DNA from: UBA1161 sp002311745
GTDB lineage: Bacteria; Planctomycetota; Phycisphaerae; Tepidisphaerales; Tepidisphaeraceae
Length of the DNA: 64,000 nt
Assembly (NCBI GenBank): GCA_050018415.1
Contig: JBEKAB010000002.1
Coordinates: 124,001 to 188,000, forward strand
Direction: 5' to 3'
Shown: piece by piece, positions 55,968 to 64,000 of the stretch
Numbering within the stretch: position 1 is the stretch's first letter
Layout of the letters: each line of letters starts with the position of its first letter
The notes under the pieces: model-generated
Told to the model about the DNA's origin: nothing
Database searches by the model: none
Seen by the model: the letters and a program-made list of their open reading frames with translations, nothing else
Program-made: the position numbers and the translations under genes

Positions 55968-56801
55968 ATGTATTACAACATCGTGCTGCTTCATCCCGAA
56001 GGCTGTCCGCACACCATGGCCGTGCGCGAAGCGGCGCTTCTGCTGTATTTTTCCTTCGGCTCGCTTGGCTTGCCCGCGAAGCTGCAAATCAACACCCTGG
56101 ATCCCTCGGCCATGAACATTCTCGTCGGATATCACTACCTCTACGACCCCTCACCCCTGGACGGCTACCACTGCGTGATCTACCAGCTTGAGCAGCTATC
56201 CGAAAAGCAGGACCAAGGTTGGTTTACCTCCGCCGCGTTCGAGGTGCTCAAACGGGCGCAGACGGTTTGGGATTACAGCCTGGACAACGTGCGCTTCCTC
56301 CGCGACAAGGGCCTGCGCGACGTACGCTACCTCCCCCTGGGCTTTCACGAGAGGCTGCAAACGATCAACGAGAATGTCCCGCGCGATATCGACGTGCTGT
56401 TTTACGGGTCCACCAACGAACGCCGCTGTCACATCCTCCGCCAGCTGGAAACCCAGTGCCGCCTGGAATCGCTCTACGGCGTCTACGGGCCGCAACGTGA
56501 CGCTTACATCGCTCGCTCCAAGATCGTCCTCAACATCCATTTCCACGGCATGCAGATCATGGAGCAGGTGCGTATCACCTATCTTCTAAACAACGGCTGC
56601 TTTGTGGTTTCCGAGGACTCCGCCCAAAACCCCTTCGAAGGGATGGTCGTCGTTACGCCTTATGACAGGATCGTTCAGACCTGCCTGGATTACCTGCCGC
56701 GTGACCATGAGCGCAAGACCATTGCGGCACACGGAATGGAGTTGTTCCGGCGGCAGCCGATGGCCGCCTATCTCGACCGCGCGCTTTCCAGTGACGGCTG
56801 A
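55968..56801 (+). CDS. Putative glycosyltransferase (CgeB-like C-terminal domain)
   Basis: A 277-aa protein: IVLLHPEGCPHTMAVREAAL, then VLFYGSTNERRCHILRQLE and YIARSKIVLNIHFH, with QVRITYLLNNGCFVVSEDS. The last parts resemble CgeB/DUF3880-type GT-B donor domains. The first half has no clear match, so the substrate is unknown. Followed by a 305-bp gap carrying a promoter and a structured leader. Confidence 0.68.
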   Translation: MYYNIVLLHPEGCPHTMAVREAALLLYFSFGSLGLPAKLQINTLDPSAMNILVGYHYLYDPSPLDGYHCVIYQLEQLSEKQDQGWFTSAAFEVLKRAQTVWDYSLDNVRFLRDKGLRDVRYLPLGFHERLQTINENVPRDIDVLFYGSTNERRCHILRQLETQCRLESLYGVYGPQRDAYIARSKIVLNIHFHGMQIMEQVRITYLLNNGCFVVSEDSAQNPFEGMVVVTPYDRIVQTCLDYLPRDHERKTIAAHGMELFRRQPMAAYLDRALSSDG

Positions 56802-56859
56802 AAATCGTCCGGAAACCGGCCTCCGGTTGCTTAATGTACGACGTTTCACCGACTAATTT

Positions 56860-56888
56860 TTAACAAACATAAAGTCCAAAAGTGTAAT
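56860..56888 (+). promoter_or_regulatory. Candidate sigma-70-type promoter of the PEP-CTERM gene
   Basis: TTAACA at 56860-56865, a 17-bp spacer and TGTAAT at 56883-56888: five of six matches at both hexamers. It sits in an AT-rich patch and would start a leader of about 210 nt. Confidence 0.5.
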
Positions 56889-56906
56889 ACATAACTCTTG
56901 GCGTTT

Positions 56907-56996
56907 CGGACGTCCTGGGGTAAATAACCTTGCATCAAGTTGCGTTCGTGCTGACGGCGCAACGACTGTCTTGATGGTGGCCCCAGGAAGGGTCCG
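56907..56996 (+). ncRNA. Structured 5' leader RNA, unknown class
   Basis: Four nested helices can be drawn: CGGAC/GTCCG (56907-56911/56992-56996), CCTGGGG/CCCCAGG (56914-56920/56981-56987), CATCAAG/CTTGATG (56933-56939/56970-56976) and TTGCG/CGCAA (56940-56944/56958-56962). A second hairpin (57021-57026/57064-57069) follows. The direct repeat GCCGGGTTA also occurs twice downstream. It matches no riboswitch I recognise. Confidence 0.5.
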
Positions 56997-57106
56997 CCCA
57001 AGTAGGCCGGGTTAGTCGGCGTCGCGTTGTTTCATTTGCCACCGAATGGCGAGCCGGGTTAAGCGCGACCGATCGGTGGGTGTTAGCTTTGGGTAGAGGA
57101 GAGATC

Positions 57107-58396
57107 ATGAGCATAGTTGAATCCGCACGTCCCAGCCACAGTACGCGCATTGCTCGTTTTCAGGCGATAGCTGGTACAGCCTTACTCTCAGCGGCCATCT
57201 TCGCCGCGGCCCCCAAGGTGGCCCGCGGTGATCTAACTTATACCGGCACCGGCGATGGTGTGGGGGGCAACGGCCAGAACTGGTTCAACACGGCTAACTG
57301 GTGGACCGGCACGACTACCGGCACCCTGCCAGAAGGCTACACCCTCACGACGGCCAATGTTGACGCCCCAAACACCGTCATGCCCTCGGTCGGCGTGCTG
57401 TTCGACCCGGCCAACCAGGGCCTATCTGCTACCTACGTCGCCAACTTGGCTGTAAAACTAAGCTCGTTCTATGTCTCCAGGGCCAGCGGCAGTTTTGATG
57501 GCTCCAGCGGCTTCTCCGACAAGCTGACCATCGAAAGCGGCACGTTAATCGTTTCCACCACTAGCCTCGGCAGTGATGGCCCTGGCATCATCGTCCAGAA
57601 GAACGGGGCTTGGATCGGCAATGCCAGCCTGAAGACTGGCGGCACCAACAAATCCTCCATGGGCTCCGGCACCTATGAGTACCATGGTGGCGTCTTCACC
57701 CAGAACAACCAGGTCCAGCTTGGCTCTGCCCAAAACAGCAACGATCCGGGCAGCAATTCTGCGTGCGTGGGCAAGTTCATCATCTACAACGATGGGCCCG
57801 ATGGAGCCCTCTTGGTTGGCAACGGGTTCAGTATCGCCACGAACAACGCCAGCGGCGGCGCCATCGGCATCGTTGAGTTCCACTATGACCTGAACACTCA
57901 CGGCGTGGGCCTCACCCGCCCGATCCAGAACACCCTGTTCAACGGCTCCCTCAGCCTCAAAAACCAGGACTTTACCAACGTGTTAGATGGCGCGTCGTCC
58001 CGGTTGAACTTGGTGCTGGAAGCTGCACCGACCATCATCGGCGGCGCCCCCCAGAACCTGGGCTTGTTCAAGGAAACCGGCAAGATCGGAGGCAACGGCA
58101 CCTGGCCGAAGGCCTTCTACTCATTCACCGACCCGACCGTCGGCTATAGCCAAGGCGCCACGATTAGCGCGAGCTACAACAGCCAGGTGTACTCCTGGAC
58201 GATCAGCTACAGCGGTTTGATCACGTTCACCGACAGTGCCACGTCGGCCTACACTTCCGACGGCATCACCGACCCGGGCACCGGCAATGACGTCGTGCTG
58301 ATCGGCGTGAAGCTGCCTGAACCCGGCAGCATGGCTCTGCTCGGTGGAGCGGGCAGCCTCATCCTGGCTCGCCGTCGCCAGAAGAGGCAGGCCTGA
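57107..58396 (+). CDS. PEP-CTERM sorting domain protein
   Basis: A 429-aa exported protein. A GAGGAG site precedes ATG 57107. The signal segment includes AIAGTALLSAAIFAAAPKVA. The body is low-complexity, Gly/Asn/Thr-rich and probably beta-rich, beginning YTGTGDGVGGNGQNWFN. It ends PEPGSMALLGGAGSLILA plus a basic cluster RRRQKRQA, the sorting tag cut by an exosortase (not in this window). PEP-CTERM proteins often go with exopolysaccharide loci such as the one upstream. The leader and terminator suggest a separately controlled, well-expressed gene. Confidence 0.85.
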   Translation: MSIVESARPSHSTRIARFQAIAGTALLSAAIFAAAPKVARGDLTYTGTGDGVGGNGQNWFNTANWWTGTTTGTLPEGYTLTTANVDAPNTVMPSVGVLFDPANQGLSATYVANLAVKLSSFYVSRASGSFDGSSGFSDKLTIESGTLIVSTTSLGSDGPGIIVQKNGAWIGNASLKTGGTNKSSMGSGTYEYHGGVFTQNNQVQLGSAQNSNDPGSNSACVGKFIIYNDGPDGALLVGNGFSIATNNASGGAIGIVEFHYDLNTHGVGLTRPIQNTLFNGSLSLKNQDFTNVLDGASSRLNLVLEAAPTIIGGAPQNLGLFKETGKIGGNGTWPKAFYSFTDPTVGYSQGATISASYNSQVYSWTISYSGLITFTDSATSAYTSDGITDPGTGNDVVLIGVKLPEPGSMALLGGAGSLILARRRQKRQA

Positions 58397-58438
58397 TCGC
58401 ACAACGGCTGTCATTTCACTTGAGAACAACTTTTATTC

Positions 58439-58475
58439 CCTCCCCCGGCCAGGAAGCCGGGGGAGGCTTGTTTGG
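58439..58475 (+). terminator. Rho-independent terminator after the PEP-CTERM gene
   Basis: An 11-bp perfect stem, CCTCCCCCGGC/GCCGGGGGAGG, with a six-base loop is followed by CTTGTTT, 42 bases after the stop codon. Confidence 0.8.
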
Positions 58476-58527
58476 GGAAGCGTCAGCGAGACTGGCCGCA
58501 CCCGTGCCGCCACATGATACGCGCCGA

Positions 58528-59349
58528 TTACTTGCCCATCTCCCGGCTGCGCTGGGCTGCCGCCTTGATTGCATCCACCGTGATCTGCGGCCAGTGCTGC
58601 GCTTCCAGGTGGTTGATCGCGGCGTGCGTCGTGCCGCCCGGCGTGGTGACGCGCCGGCGATGCTCCGCCGGATCGGCCGGCGCGTCCGTCGGCTGGCTCA
58701 TGATCTTCGCCGCTCCCGCCGCCGTTTGGATCGCCAGCGTCCGCGCCTCATCGGCGCCCAGCCCCAATTCCGTCGCCGCGCGGATCATCTGCTCGACCAG
58801 GAAAAAGAAATACGCCGGCCCCGACCCGCTGACGGCGGTGACCGCGTCCAGTTTGTCCTCGGTGGTTTGCAGGACCTTGGCGCCGGCTTGGAAAATCTGC
58901 CGCGCCCGGCTCAGGTCCGCTGGCGACGCGTGGGCGCCGGCCGCGATCGCCACCATTCCTTCGCCCACCAGCATGGGCGTGTTCGGCACGGCACGCACGA
59001 TGCGCCAGCGCTTGCCGCCGCCCAGCGTTTTCTCGATGAAGGTTGTGCCGATGCCCGCGGCGATGGAGATCACCAGCGGCTGCTGGTGCATCGCCGCTCC
59101 CAGCCGCTGGAGCACGCCTTGCATCTGATGCGGCTTGACGCACAGCAGCACCGCCGCCGCGTCCGCCGCCGCAACCGCGGCATCCTCCACGGCCTTGATC
59201 CCAAGGGTATTTTGGAAAAACTCTCGCCTCGGGGCGGAGATGTCCGCCGCGATCATCTGCTCCGCCGGCAGCACACCGCCGCGCAGAATTCCACGCGCAA
59301 TCGCCTCGGCCATGACCCCGGCACCGATGATCGCCAGCTCGTAGGGCAT
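58528..59349 (-). CDS. proC: Pyrroline-5-carboxylate reductase
   Basis: A 273-aa enzyme for the last step of proline synthesis. NAD(P) site AIIGAGVMAEAIARGIL; ISIAAGIGTTFIEKTLG; RAVPNTPMLVGEGMVAI; and the C-terminal VSGSGPAYFFFLVEQMI with TPGGTTHAAI. ATG 59349 starts the Rossmann strand directly; the longer frame to 59385 is not needed. Confidence 0.94.
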   Translation of the reverse strand: MPYELAIIGAGVMAEAIARGILRGGVLPAEQMIAADISAPRREFFQNTLGIKAVEDAAVAAADAAAVLLCVKPHQMQGVLQRLGAAMHQQPLVISIAAGIGTTFIEKTLGGGKRWRIVRAVPNTPMLVGEGMVAIAAGAHASPADLSRARQIFQAGAKVLQTTEDKLDAVTAVSGSGPAYFFFLVEQMIRAATELGLGADEARTLAIQTAAGAAKIMSQPTDAPADPAEHRRRVTTPGGTTHAAINHLEAQHWPQITVDAIKAAAQRSREMGK

Positions 59350-59392
59350 GGCCCGAATTGTCGATTGAACTAAACCAGGATGCAACCGGAGG

Positions 59393-60097
59393 TCATTCGA
59401 CGAACCCGCCGATGGCTTCCTGCACCGAGCGCGGCGCCGTGACGATCAGGTTGCCGTTGAAATAATCGATCGTCGCCGGGCCGCCGTTGTCTTTCCAGAT
59501 CTCCGGGCGGACCTCCGTTTCGATCAGCTTGATGAGCTTCTGGATACGCTGGTCGTTGCCGATGTTTCCGGCGCCGCCGGCGCCGGCGGTAGACGATGAG
59601 AGGGTCCCGCTGCCGCCGCCGCCCCCTCCGCCCGTCCCGCCCCCGGAGAAGGAAAGGCCGCCGCTGATGGTGGGATCAAAATTCTCGTCCAGGGCCACCA
59701 GGTCCATGACGGGATAGACCACGGTGATCAGTTTCTGGTCGGCCGCCGCCCGCGAGGTGATTTGGATGATGTTGTCTTCAACGTAGAAGCTCAGCACCTC
59801 CCCGCCGGCCGCCTGCGCCAGAATCAGCGACAGCACCTTCTCCATCTTCACGCTGTGCAACGTCAGCGTGACGGGAGCATCCCTGGCGACCTTCGCCGCC
59901 TCAAGCGCTTTCCAATCCACGAGGATGTTGGCGCCGCTGGCGTCGCGCAAAAAATCCAGGGCGTCGGCGAGGGGGGTGTTATTAAACTTCACTTCCGGCA
60001 GGGCGGTTTCCAAGGCCCGGCGTGCGGCGCTGACCGCACCCATCGCCGCAACGGCGATGAATAGGACGGCCAGCGACGCAAAAACAAGCCGGCGCAT
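59393..60097 (-). CDS. Exported STN (secretin N-terminal)-domain protein
   Basis: A 234-aa protein with signal peptide MRRLVFASLAVLFIAVAAMG. Residues about 35-115 are an STN-like domain: KFNNTPLADALDFLRDASGA, LTLHSVKMEKVLSLILAQ and FYVEDNIIQITSR. A glycine-rich linker (SFSGGGTGGGGGGGSG) joins a small C-terminal domain ending VTAPRSVQEAIGGFVE. Such proteins occur with planctomycete envelope systems. GGAG precedes ATG 60097. It lies 16 bases after tatA. Confidence 0.8.
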   Translation of the reverse strand: MRRLVFASLAVLFIAVAAMGAVSAARRALETALPEVKFNNTPLADALDFLRDASGANILVDWKALEAAKVARDAPVTLTLHSVKMEKVLSLILAQAAGGEVLSFYVEDNIIQITSRAAADQKLITVVYPVMDLVALDENFDPTISGGLSFSGGGTGGGGGGGSGTLSSSTAGAGGAGNIGNDQRIQKLIKLIETEVRPEIWKDNGGPATIDYFNGNLIVTAPRSVQEAIGGFVE

Positions 60098-60113
60098 GGT
60101 CACTCCAGGCACA

Positions 60114-60437
60114 TCAGCTCAGCGGCTTGCCGGTGTACGGATCGAATCGCGGCTGCGGTTGGGCCGGCTCCTCGGTCAGCGGCTTGCCGGTGTACGGATC
60201 GAACTTATACGTCGCCGGCAACGCCGGCCGTTCCGTGGAGCCGGTCTGCGGTTTCTGCCCCGACTGCTCGAGGTCGTCTTCGATTCCCTGCACGCCTTTC
60301 TTGAATTCCACGATTCCGCGGCCCAGGCTGCGGCCGACTTCCGGCAGCCGCTTGCCGAACAACAGCAGCGCTACGATGGCGATCAACAGCCAGTTATCCA
60401 GGTACGGCCCCAGGATGTTTGCTAGCGGCATAAGCAT
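60114..60437 (-). CDS. tatA: Sec-independent translocase TatA/B family protein
   Basis: A 107-aa protein: one N-terminal helix, LDNWLLIAIVALLLFGKRLP, then the amphipathic EVGRSLGRGIVEFKKGVQGI, typical of TatA. The C-terminus repeats FDPYTGKPL twice, encoded by a perfect 28-bp direct repeat (60119-60146 and 60176-60203). GAGGAACC precedes ATG 60437; ATG 60431 is also possible. tatC is not adjacent. Confidence 0.88.
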   Translation of the reverse strand: MLMPLANILGPYLDNWLLIAIVALLLFGKRLPEVGRSLGRGIVEFKKGVQGIEDDLEQSGQKPQTGSTERPALPATYKFDPYTGKPLTEEPAQPQPRFDPYTGKPLS

Positions 60438-60456
60438 GGTTCCTCGTGGCTCTCCA

Positions 60457-61476
60457 TTATACGGCCGACCCGCCGAGCCGGGCAATCAGTTCCCGCATAT
60501 CTTCGGCTATCGGAGCTCGCAGCGTGACGGTTTGCAGATTTCCGGGGTGCACGAAGGTGATTTCGTACGCATGCAGTGCCTGGCGTTCGAAGCGAAACCC
60601 ATCCGCCTCTAACGGCCTTCCGCCGTACATGCTGTCGCCGACCAGCGGATGCCCGATGGCGGACATATGCACCCGCAACTGGTGCGTTCGGCCGGTCTTG
60701 GGCAGCAGCTTCACTAGCGAAAATTCCCGACCTCCCCCGGCCAGACGCTGCAGCACCTGGTACGTTGTGACCGCCGGCCGGCCGCCGTTTTCCAGCTTCC
60801 GCACCGCCTGCTTTTCGCGAGCGTACCGGTCCTTGCCGATGGGCAGATCGATCACATCCGCCAGCAGCGGCGGCACGCCCTGCACCACCGCCAGGTAGGT
60901 CTTCTGGATGGTGCGGTTCTCGAATTGCCGCGCCAGTCTCCAATGCGCTTCGTCGCTCTTGGCCACCAGCATGATTCCCGTGGTGTTGCGGTCCAGGCGA
61001 TGCAGAATCCCCGGCCGCCACGGTCCGTTGACCGTGCTCCATTTCTGTCCGTAGTGCGCCAAGCCGTTGACCAGCGTGCCCGTCCATCGCCCCCGCGCCG
61101 GATGCACGATCAGGTTCGCCTGCTTGTTCAGTGCCAGAAAATGCTCATCCTCGTAAATGATCTGAAGCGGAATCGGCTCGGGGGCCAGGTCGTTGACCGG
61201 CTGCGGCGGCGTGACCATATCCACCACGTCGCCGGTCTTGATTTTGTAGCTCGCCTTGGTCGGCTGGGCGTTGACTTTGACGAGCTGATCTTCGATCAGT
61301 CGTTGCACTGCGCTGCGCGACAGCCAGGGCAGTCGGTCGGTGAGGAACTGGTCGATTCGCCGCGTCTGCGTTTTGCTCGCCTGGAAATGAAAATGGACGA
61401 CCTCCGCCTCCTCGGGCGAATCCGGCGAGTCAGCAAGATCAATCTCATCCTGCGGGATATCGGCATCCGCGCTCAC
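60457..61476 (-). CDS. RluD-type rRNA pseudouridine synthase
   Basis: A 339-aa enzyme. S4 domain at about 38-90 (RIDQFLTDRLPWLSRSAVQR), then the RluA/RluD catalytic domain: GILHRLDRNTTGIMLVAKS with catalytic D162, and KLLPKTGRTHQLRVHMSAIG. It probably modifies 23S rRNA. The acidic N-terminal 25 residues are an extension. The 61477-61739 gap upstream holds a tandem hairpin repeat. Confidence 0.92.
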   Translation of the reverse strand: MSADADIPQDEIDLADSPDSPEEAEVVHFHFQASKTQTRRIDQFLTDRLPWLSRSAVQRLIEDQLVKVNAQPTKASYKIKTGDVVDMVTPPQPVNDLAPEPIPLQIIYEDEHFLALNKQANLIVHPARGRWTGTLVNGLAHYGQKWSTVNGPWRPGILHRLDRNTTGIMLVAKSDEAHWRLARQFENRTIQKTYLAVVQGVPPLLADVIDLPIGKDRYAREKQAVRKLENGGRPAVTTYQVLQRLAGGGREFSLVKLLPKTGRTHQLRVHMSAIGHPLVGDSMYGGRPLEADGFRFERQALHAYEITFVHPGNLQTVTLRAPIAEDMRELIARLGGSAV

Positions 61477-61518
61477 AATCGGCCATTGTAGCGTTTAGAC
61501 CGCCCCGAATACCGGTTG

Positions 61519-61721
61519 GCTCAACTTCGAAACTGAGCCGGCCCGTCTTCGGGCCGGTCTTGATCCCCCAACGGGCTCGACGACGGGGCGACACTCAACC
61601 TCGAAACTGAGCCGGCCCGTCCTCGGGCCGGTCTTGATCCCCCAACGGGCTCGACGACGGGGCGACACTCAACCTCGAAACTGAGCCGGCCCGTCCTCGG
61701 GCCGGTCTTGATCCCCCAACG
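61519..61721. repeat. 74-bp tandem repeat, about 2.7 copies, each with a hairpin
   Basis: The unit TCGAAACTGAGCCGGCCCGT... starts at 61527, 61601 and 61675, a period of 74 bases. Each copy has the stem CCGGCCCG/CGGGCCGG with a four-base loop. Copies are nearly identical; the third stops after CCCCCAACG at 61721. The array lies between the end of one minus-strand gene and the start of the next. It is too regular for random sequence and is not a CRISPR: the repeats are contiguous. Confidence 0.88.
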
Positions 61722-61739
61722 AGAGCGCTGACAAGGAAC

Positions 61740-62540
61740 TTATCGCGTCGTCGGCCGCGTGTTGGGCATACTGGTAGGCACGCTGTTCTGCGTGGCCGGC
61801 GGGACGTTGGTCAGCGCCGGCTGCTGGATCAGCCCAAGCAACTTCAGGCGGTTGGCGGCCAACTCCTTGAACGGCCGCGGCGTCGCGGCGTCGTCGATCA
61901 CCACCTCGTATTCCTGCCGCGCCCGATCCCATTGCGAGGAATCCGTACCGCCGCCCTCGGCCGCCCGATCTTCCGCCACCGCCGCCAGACCAAAATGCGC
62001 CGCCATCACTTCAAACGCCTGCTGCGGATAATCCTGCGTGACGCGCTGGTACGCGTCCTCGGCGTTGCTGAGCAATTCCGATTTCGACGGCTCCGGCCGC
62101 AACGACGGCTGCGTCGCCGCCCCACGCAAATCCGGCAGATTCGCCATCTCAAAATTCAAATCCCCTTTGCAGAGCATCGCCTGCGCCTTGAGCTGCTGCT
62201 GCTGATCCCCCGACTTGTCCAAGGCGTCATCCGCCAGGCGGATTCCGTCCGAATACCATAGCTGCCGCTGCTGCGCCACCGCCGCTTCTTCCCCCGGACC
62301 GGCCACCAGGAGTCGCTCCAGTCGGCCCAGACTTTGTTCCGCTTCGCTCAGGCTCTGCTGCGCGATCGCCATCTTTTCCTGCCCTTGGTTGATCCGATAG
62401 CGAATCCACACCGCTACCAGGGCCAGCAGGATCAAGCCCAGCATGATGCGCGTCCCGTATTTCCGCCAGATTTCCGGAATCCCCCACAGCATCATGGCCA
62501 GCGCGTTTTGCTTCAGCTCGTGCCGCCGTTGCGTCTTCAT
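61740..62540 (-). CDS. Single-pass membrane protein with TPR-like periplasmic region (YfgM-like)
   Basis: A 266-aa protein from ATG 62540. One transmembrane helix at about 30-50 (IMLGLILLALVAVWIRYRI), then a long helical region with TPR-like segments such as NAEDAYQRVTQDYPQQAFEV and a Pro/Thr-rich tail. The layout resembles YfgM/BamD-type ancillary proteins. Function not assigned. Confidence 0.75.
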   Translation of the reverse strand: MKTQRRHELKQNALAMMLWGIPEIWRKYGTRIMLGLILLALVAVWIRYRINQGQEKMAIAQQSLSEAEQSLGRLERLLVAGPGEEAAVAQQRQLWYSDGIRLADDALDKSGDQQQQLKAQAMLCKGDLNFEMANLPDLRGAATQPSLRPEPSKSELLSNAEDAYQRVTQDYPQQAFEVMAAHFGLAAVAEDRAAEGGGTDSSQWDRARQEYEVVIDDAATPRPFKELAANRLKLLGLIQQPALTNVPPATQNSVPTSMPNTRPTTR

Positions 62541-62609
62541 GGGAGCGGGAAGTTTAAACAGCGCCCACCAACAAAGCAATCGGGAACCTCGTCTTGCAGA
62601 CGACCTTCC

Positions 62610-64000
62610 CTACACCAGCGCATCCTCGCTGGAGCCCATGAACCGGGCAAACCAGGCGTTGCGATCGACCAGCTCGCGCACAGGTCCGTGGTCCGCGACC
62701 CGTCCGTTTTCGATCAGGTACACCATCTCCGCCTGGCCGATCAGGCTGGGCCGGTGACTGGTCAGCACGGTGGTTCGCCCGGCCATGAGCCGGTCCAGGG
62801 CCGCCACGATCGTCGCCTCGGCATCCGGCTCGACGCTGCTGGTCGGCTCGTCCAGCAGCAGCACCGATGGATTGGCCAGAAAGGCGCGGGCGATGCTGAT
62901 GCGTTGCCTTTGCCCGCCGCTGAGCCGCACCCCGCGCTCGCCCACCTTGGTGTTGTAGCCGGCGGGGAGTTTTTCAATGAACTCGTGCGCGTTGGCCGCA
63001 CTTGCCGCCGCCACCACCTGCTCCATCGTCGCCTCGCCGTGCCCGTAGCGGATGTTGTCCAGCAGGCTGTCGTTGAACAAGAACGTTTCCTGCTGCACCA
63101 GGGCGAAATGCCGCCGCAGACTGTCGCGCTGGATGGTGCGGATGTCGCGCCCGTCCAGCAGCACCTGGCCCTCGGCGGGGTCGTAAAACCGCAGCAAAAG
63201 ATGCAGGATCGTGCTCTTGCCCGAGCCGCTGGGCCCGCACAGCGCCACGCTCTGGCCCGGCTCGATGCGCAGGCTCAGATCGTGCAGCGTGATCGGCTGC
63301 GGTTGGCCCGGCACCTCCGCCGGATAACCGAACGTCACGTTGCGAAACTGCATCGCCCCGCGCACCGTGTCCACGGCGGCGGCGTCCGGCGCATCGGGCA
63401 ACTCCTCCGGCGCATCCAGCACCTCGAAGACGCGTTTGCCCGACGCCCGCGCCCGCTGCACCAGGTCGTTGACCCGCGCCAGCGTCTGCACCGGCCCGAA
63501 CAGCCGCCACCAGTACGCGCGGAACATCAGCAGCGTCCCCACCGTGAACCGCCCCCCCGGATGCCGCAGCAAGATATACCCGCCCATCCCGATCATGAAC
63601 ACGTTGCTGAAAAACCCGATCGAGTAGGAAAACGGAAAGAACAAATTCCGCGCCGTGATCGCCTTGAGCTGCTGGCGGTAGTACGCCCAGGTGGCCTGCT
63701 CGAAGCGCTGGGCTTCCTGCTTCTCGCGGCCGAAGATCTTGATCACCGTGATGCCGGAGAGATTCTCCTGCAACCGCGTGGTCACGTCGCCGGCACGCTC
63801 GCGCACCGCCGTGTAGATCGGCTTCACCCTCGCGTTGAAGTAGTGCAGCAGGAAAAAGACCACCAAGAGCGGCGCCAGCGACGTGCCCGCCACCGGCAGG
63901 CTCTTGTAGAGCACGATCCCCACCGTCGCCAGCCACAGCACCGTGTCGCCGATGATCAGGTCGATCGAGTTGACCACGAAATTCTGCAGCTCATCCACGT
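62610..64000 (-). CDS. ABC transporter with fused membrane and ATP-binding domains (truncated)
   Basis: The C-terminal 463 or so residues of an MsbA-like exporter; the N-terminal helices lie beyond the right edge. The visible membrane part includes LLVVFFLLHYFNARVKPIYT and the coupling helix near LSGITVIKIFGREKQEAQRF. ATPase motifs: Walker A GPSGSGKST, LSGGQRQRISIARAFL, Walker B LLLDEPTS and switch His in LTSHR. The D-loop reads SSVEPD rather than the common SALD. Substrate unknown; lipid or glycan export would fit. Confidence 0.9.
   Translation of the reverse strand, partial: VDELQNFVVNSIDLIIGDTVLWLATVGIVLYKSLPVAGTSLAPLLVVFFLLHYFNARVKPIYTAVRERAGDVTTRLQENLSGITVIKIFGREKQEAQRFEQATWAYYRQQLKAITARNLFFPFSYSIGFFSNVFMIGMGGYILLRHPGGRFTVGTLLMFRAYWWRLFGPVQTLARVNDLVQRARASGKRVFEVLDAPEELPDAPDAAAVDTVRGAMQFRNVTFGYPAEVPGQPQPITLHDLSLRIEPGQSVALCGPSGSGKSTILHLLLRFYDPAEGQVLLDGRDIRTIQRDSLRRHFALVQQETFLFNDSLLDNIRYGHGEATMEQVVAAASAANAHEFIEKLPAGYNTKVGERGVRLSGGQRQRISIARAFLANPSVLLLDEPTSSVEPDAEATIVAALDRLMAGRTTVLTSHRPSLIGQAEMVYLIENGRVADHGPVRELVDRNAWFARFMGSSEDALV

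Noticed and set aside
61519..61721. Possible CRISPR array
   Set aside because: The repeats are contiguous with no unique spacers, and no cas genes are near.

Overview
The window is GC-rich, densely coded bacterial DNA, most likely from the phylum Planctomycetota, and probably a Phycisphaerae-type lineage. The evidence is an LENRILLS-type N-terminus on a secreted protein, a fused LpxC-FabZ lipid A enzyme, a PEP-CTERM protein, an ECF sigma factor overlapping large membrane genes, and core energy genes (nuoA, nuoB, atpD) standing alone outside their usual operons. The lineage call is inference, because no rRNA is present.

Layout. 1-9.0 kb: the tail of an upstream gene, a secreted sedolisin-like protein whose catalytic serine is replaced, and a CusB-CusA-CusC-type metal efflux operon. 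9.0-12.2 kb: a large inverted-repeat element, a RidA-like gene with a 2OG-Fe(II) oxygenase gene, tRNA-Gly(TCC) and nuoB. 12.3-15.7 kb: a translationally coupled ECF sigma / small membrane / large membrane gene trio, a GNAT gene and nuoA. 15.9-21.9 kb: a glycosyltransferase, a membrane protein, a PpiC-type lipoprotein foldase, an AlaC-type aminotransferase, a methyltransferase and a CHAD protein. 22.0-24.1 kb: lpxC-fabZ and lpxA.

24.2-46.3 kb is a large surface-polysaccharide locus: a Wzx-like flippase, a Wzy-like polymerase, about ten glycosyltransferase genes (one fused to a phosphotransferase-like kinase, one fused to a WcaF-like acyltransferase), a methyltransferase, a sulfotransferase, an NAD-dependent epimerase and a secreted phosphodiesterase/sulfatase-fold enzyme. 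No initiating sugar-phosphate transferase and no Wza/Wzc export proteins are visible, so those steps must be encoded elsewhere.

46.3-64 kb is housekeeping: acpS, hflX, a methyltransferase, a membrane spermidine-synthase-like protein, accD, a histidine-phosphatase-like pseudoenzyme, an orphan atpD, a response regulator, trpG/pabA, a PEP-CTERM protein with a structured leader and a terminator, proC, an STN-domain protein, tatA, an RluD-type pseudouridine synthase, a tetratricopeptide-like membrane protein and a truncated ABC exporter.

Several unrelated palindromic or tandem repeat families sit between genes and in some cases run into them: they supply the N-terminus of CusC, the C-terminus of HflX and part of a CusA loop. 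These repeats, the structured RNA leader near 56.9 kb and the two predicted pseudoenzymes are the least explained features. No CRISPR array, prophage, transposase or recognisable defence system was found.
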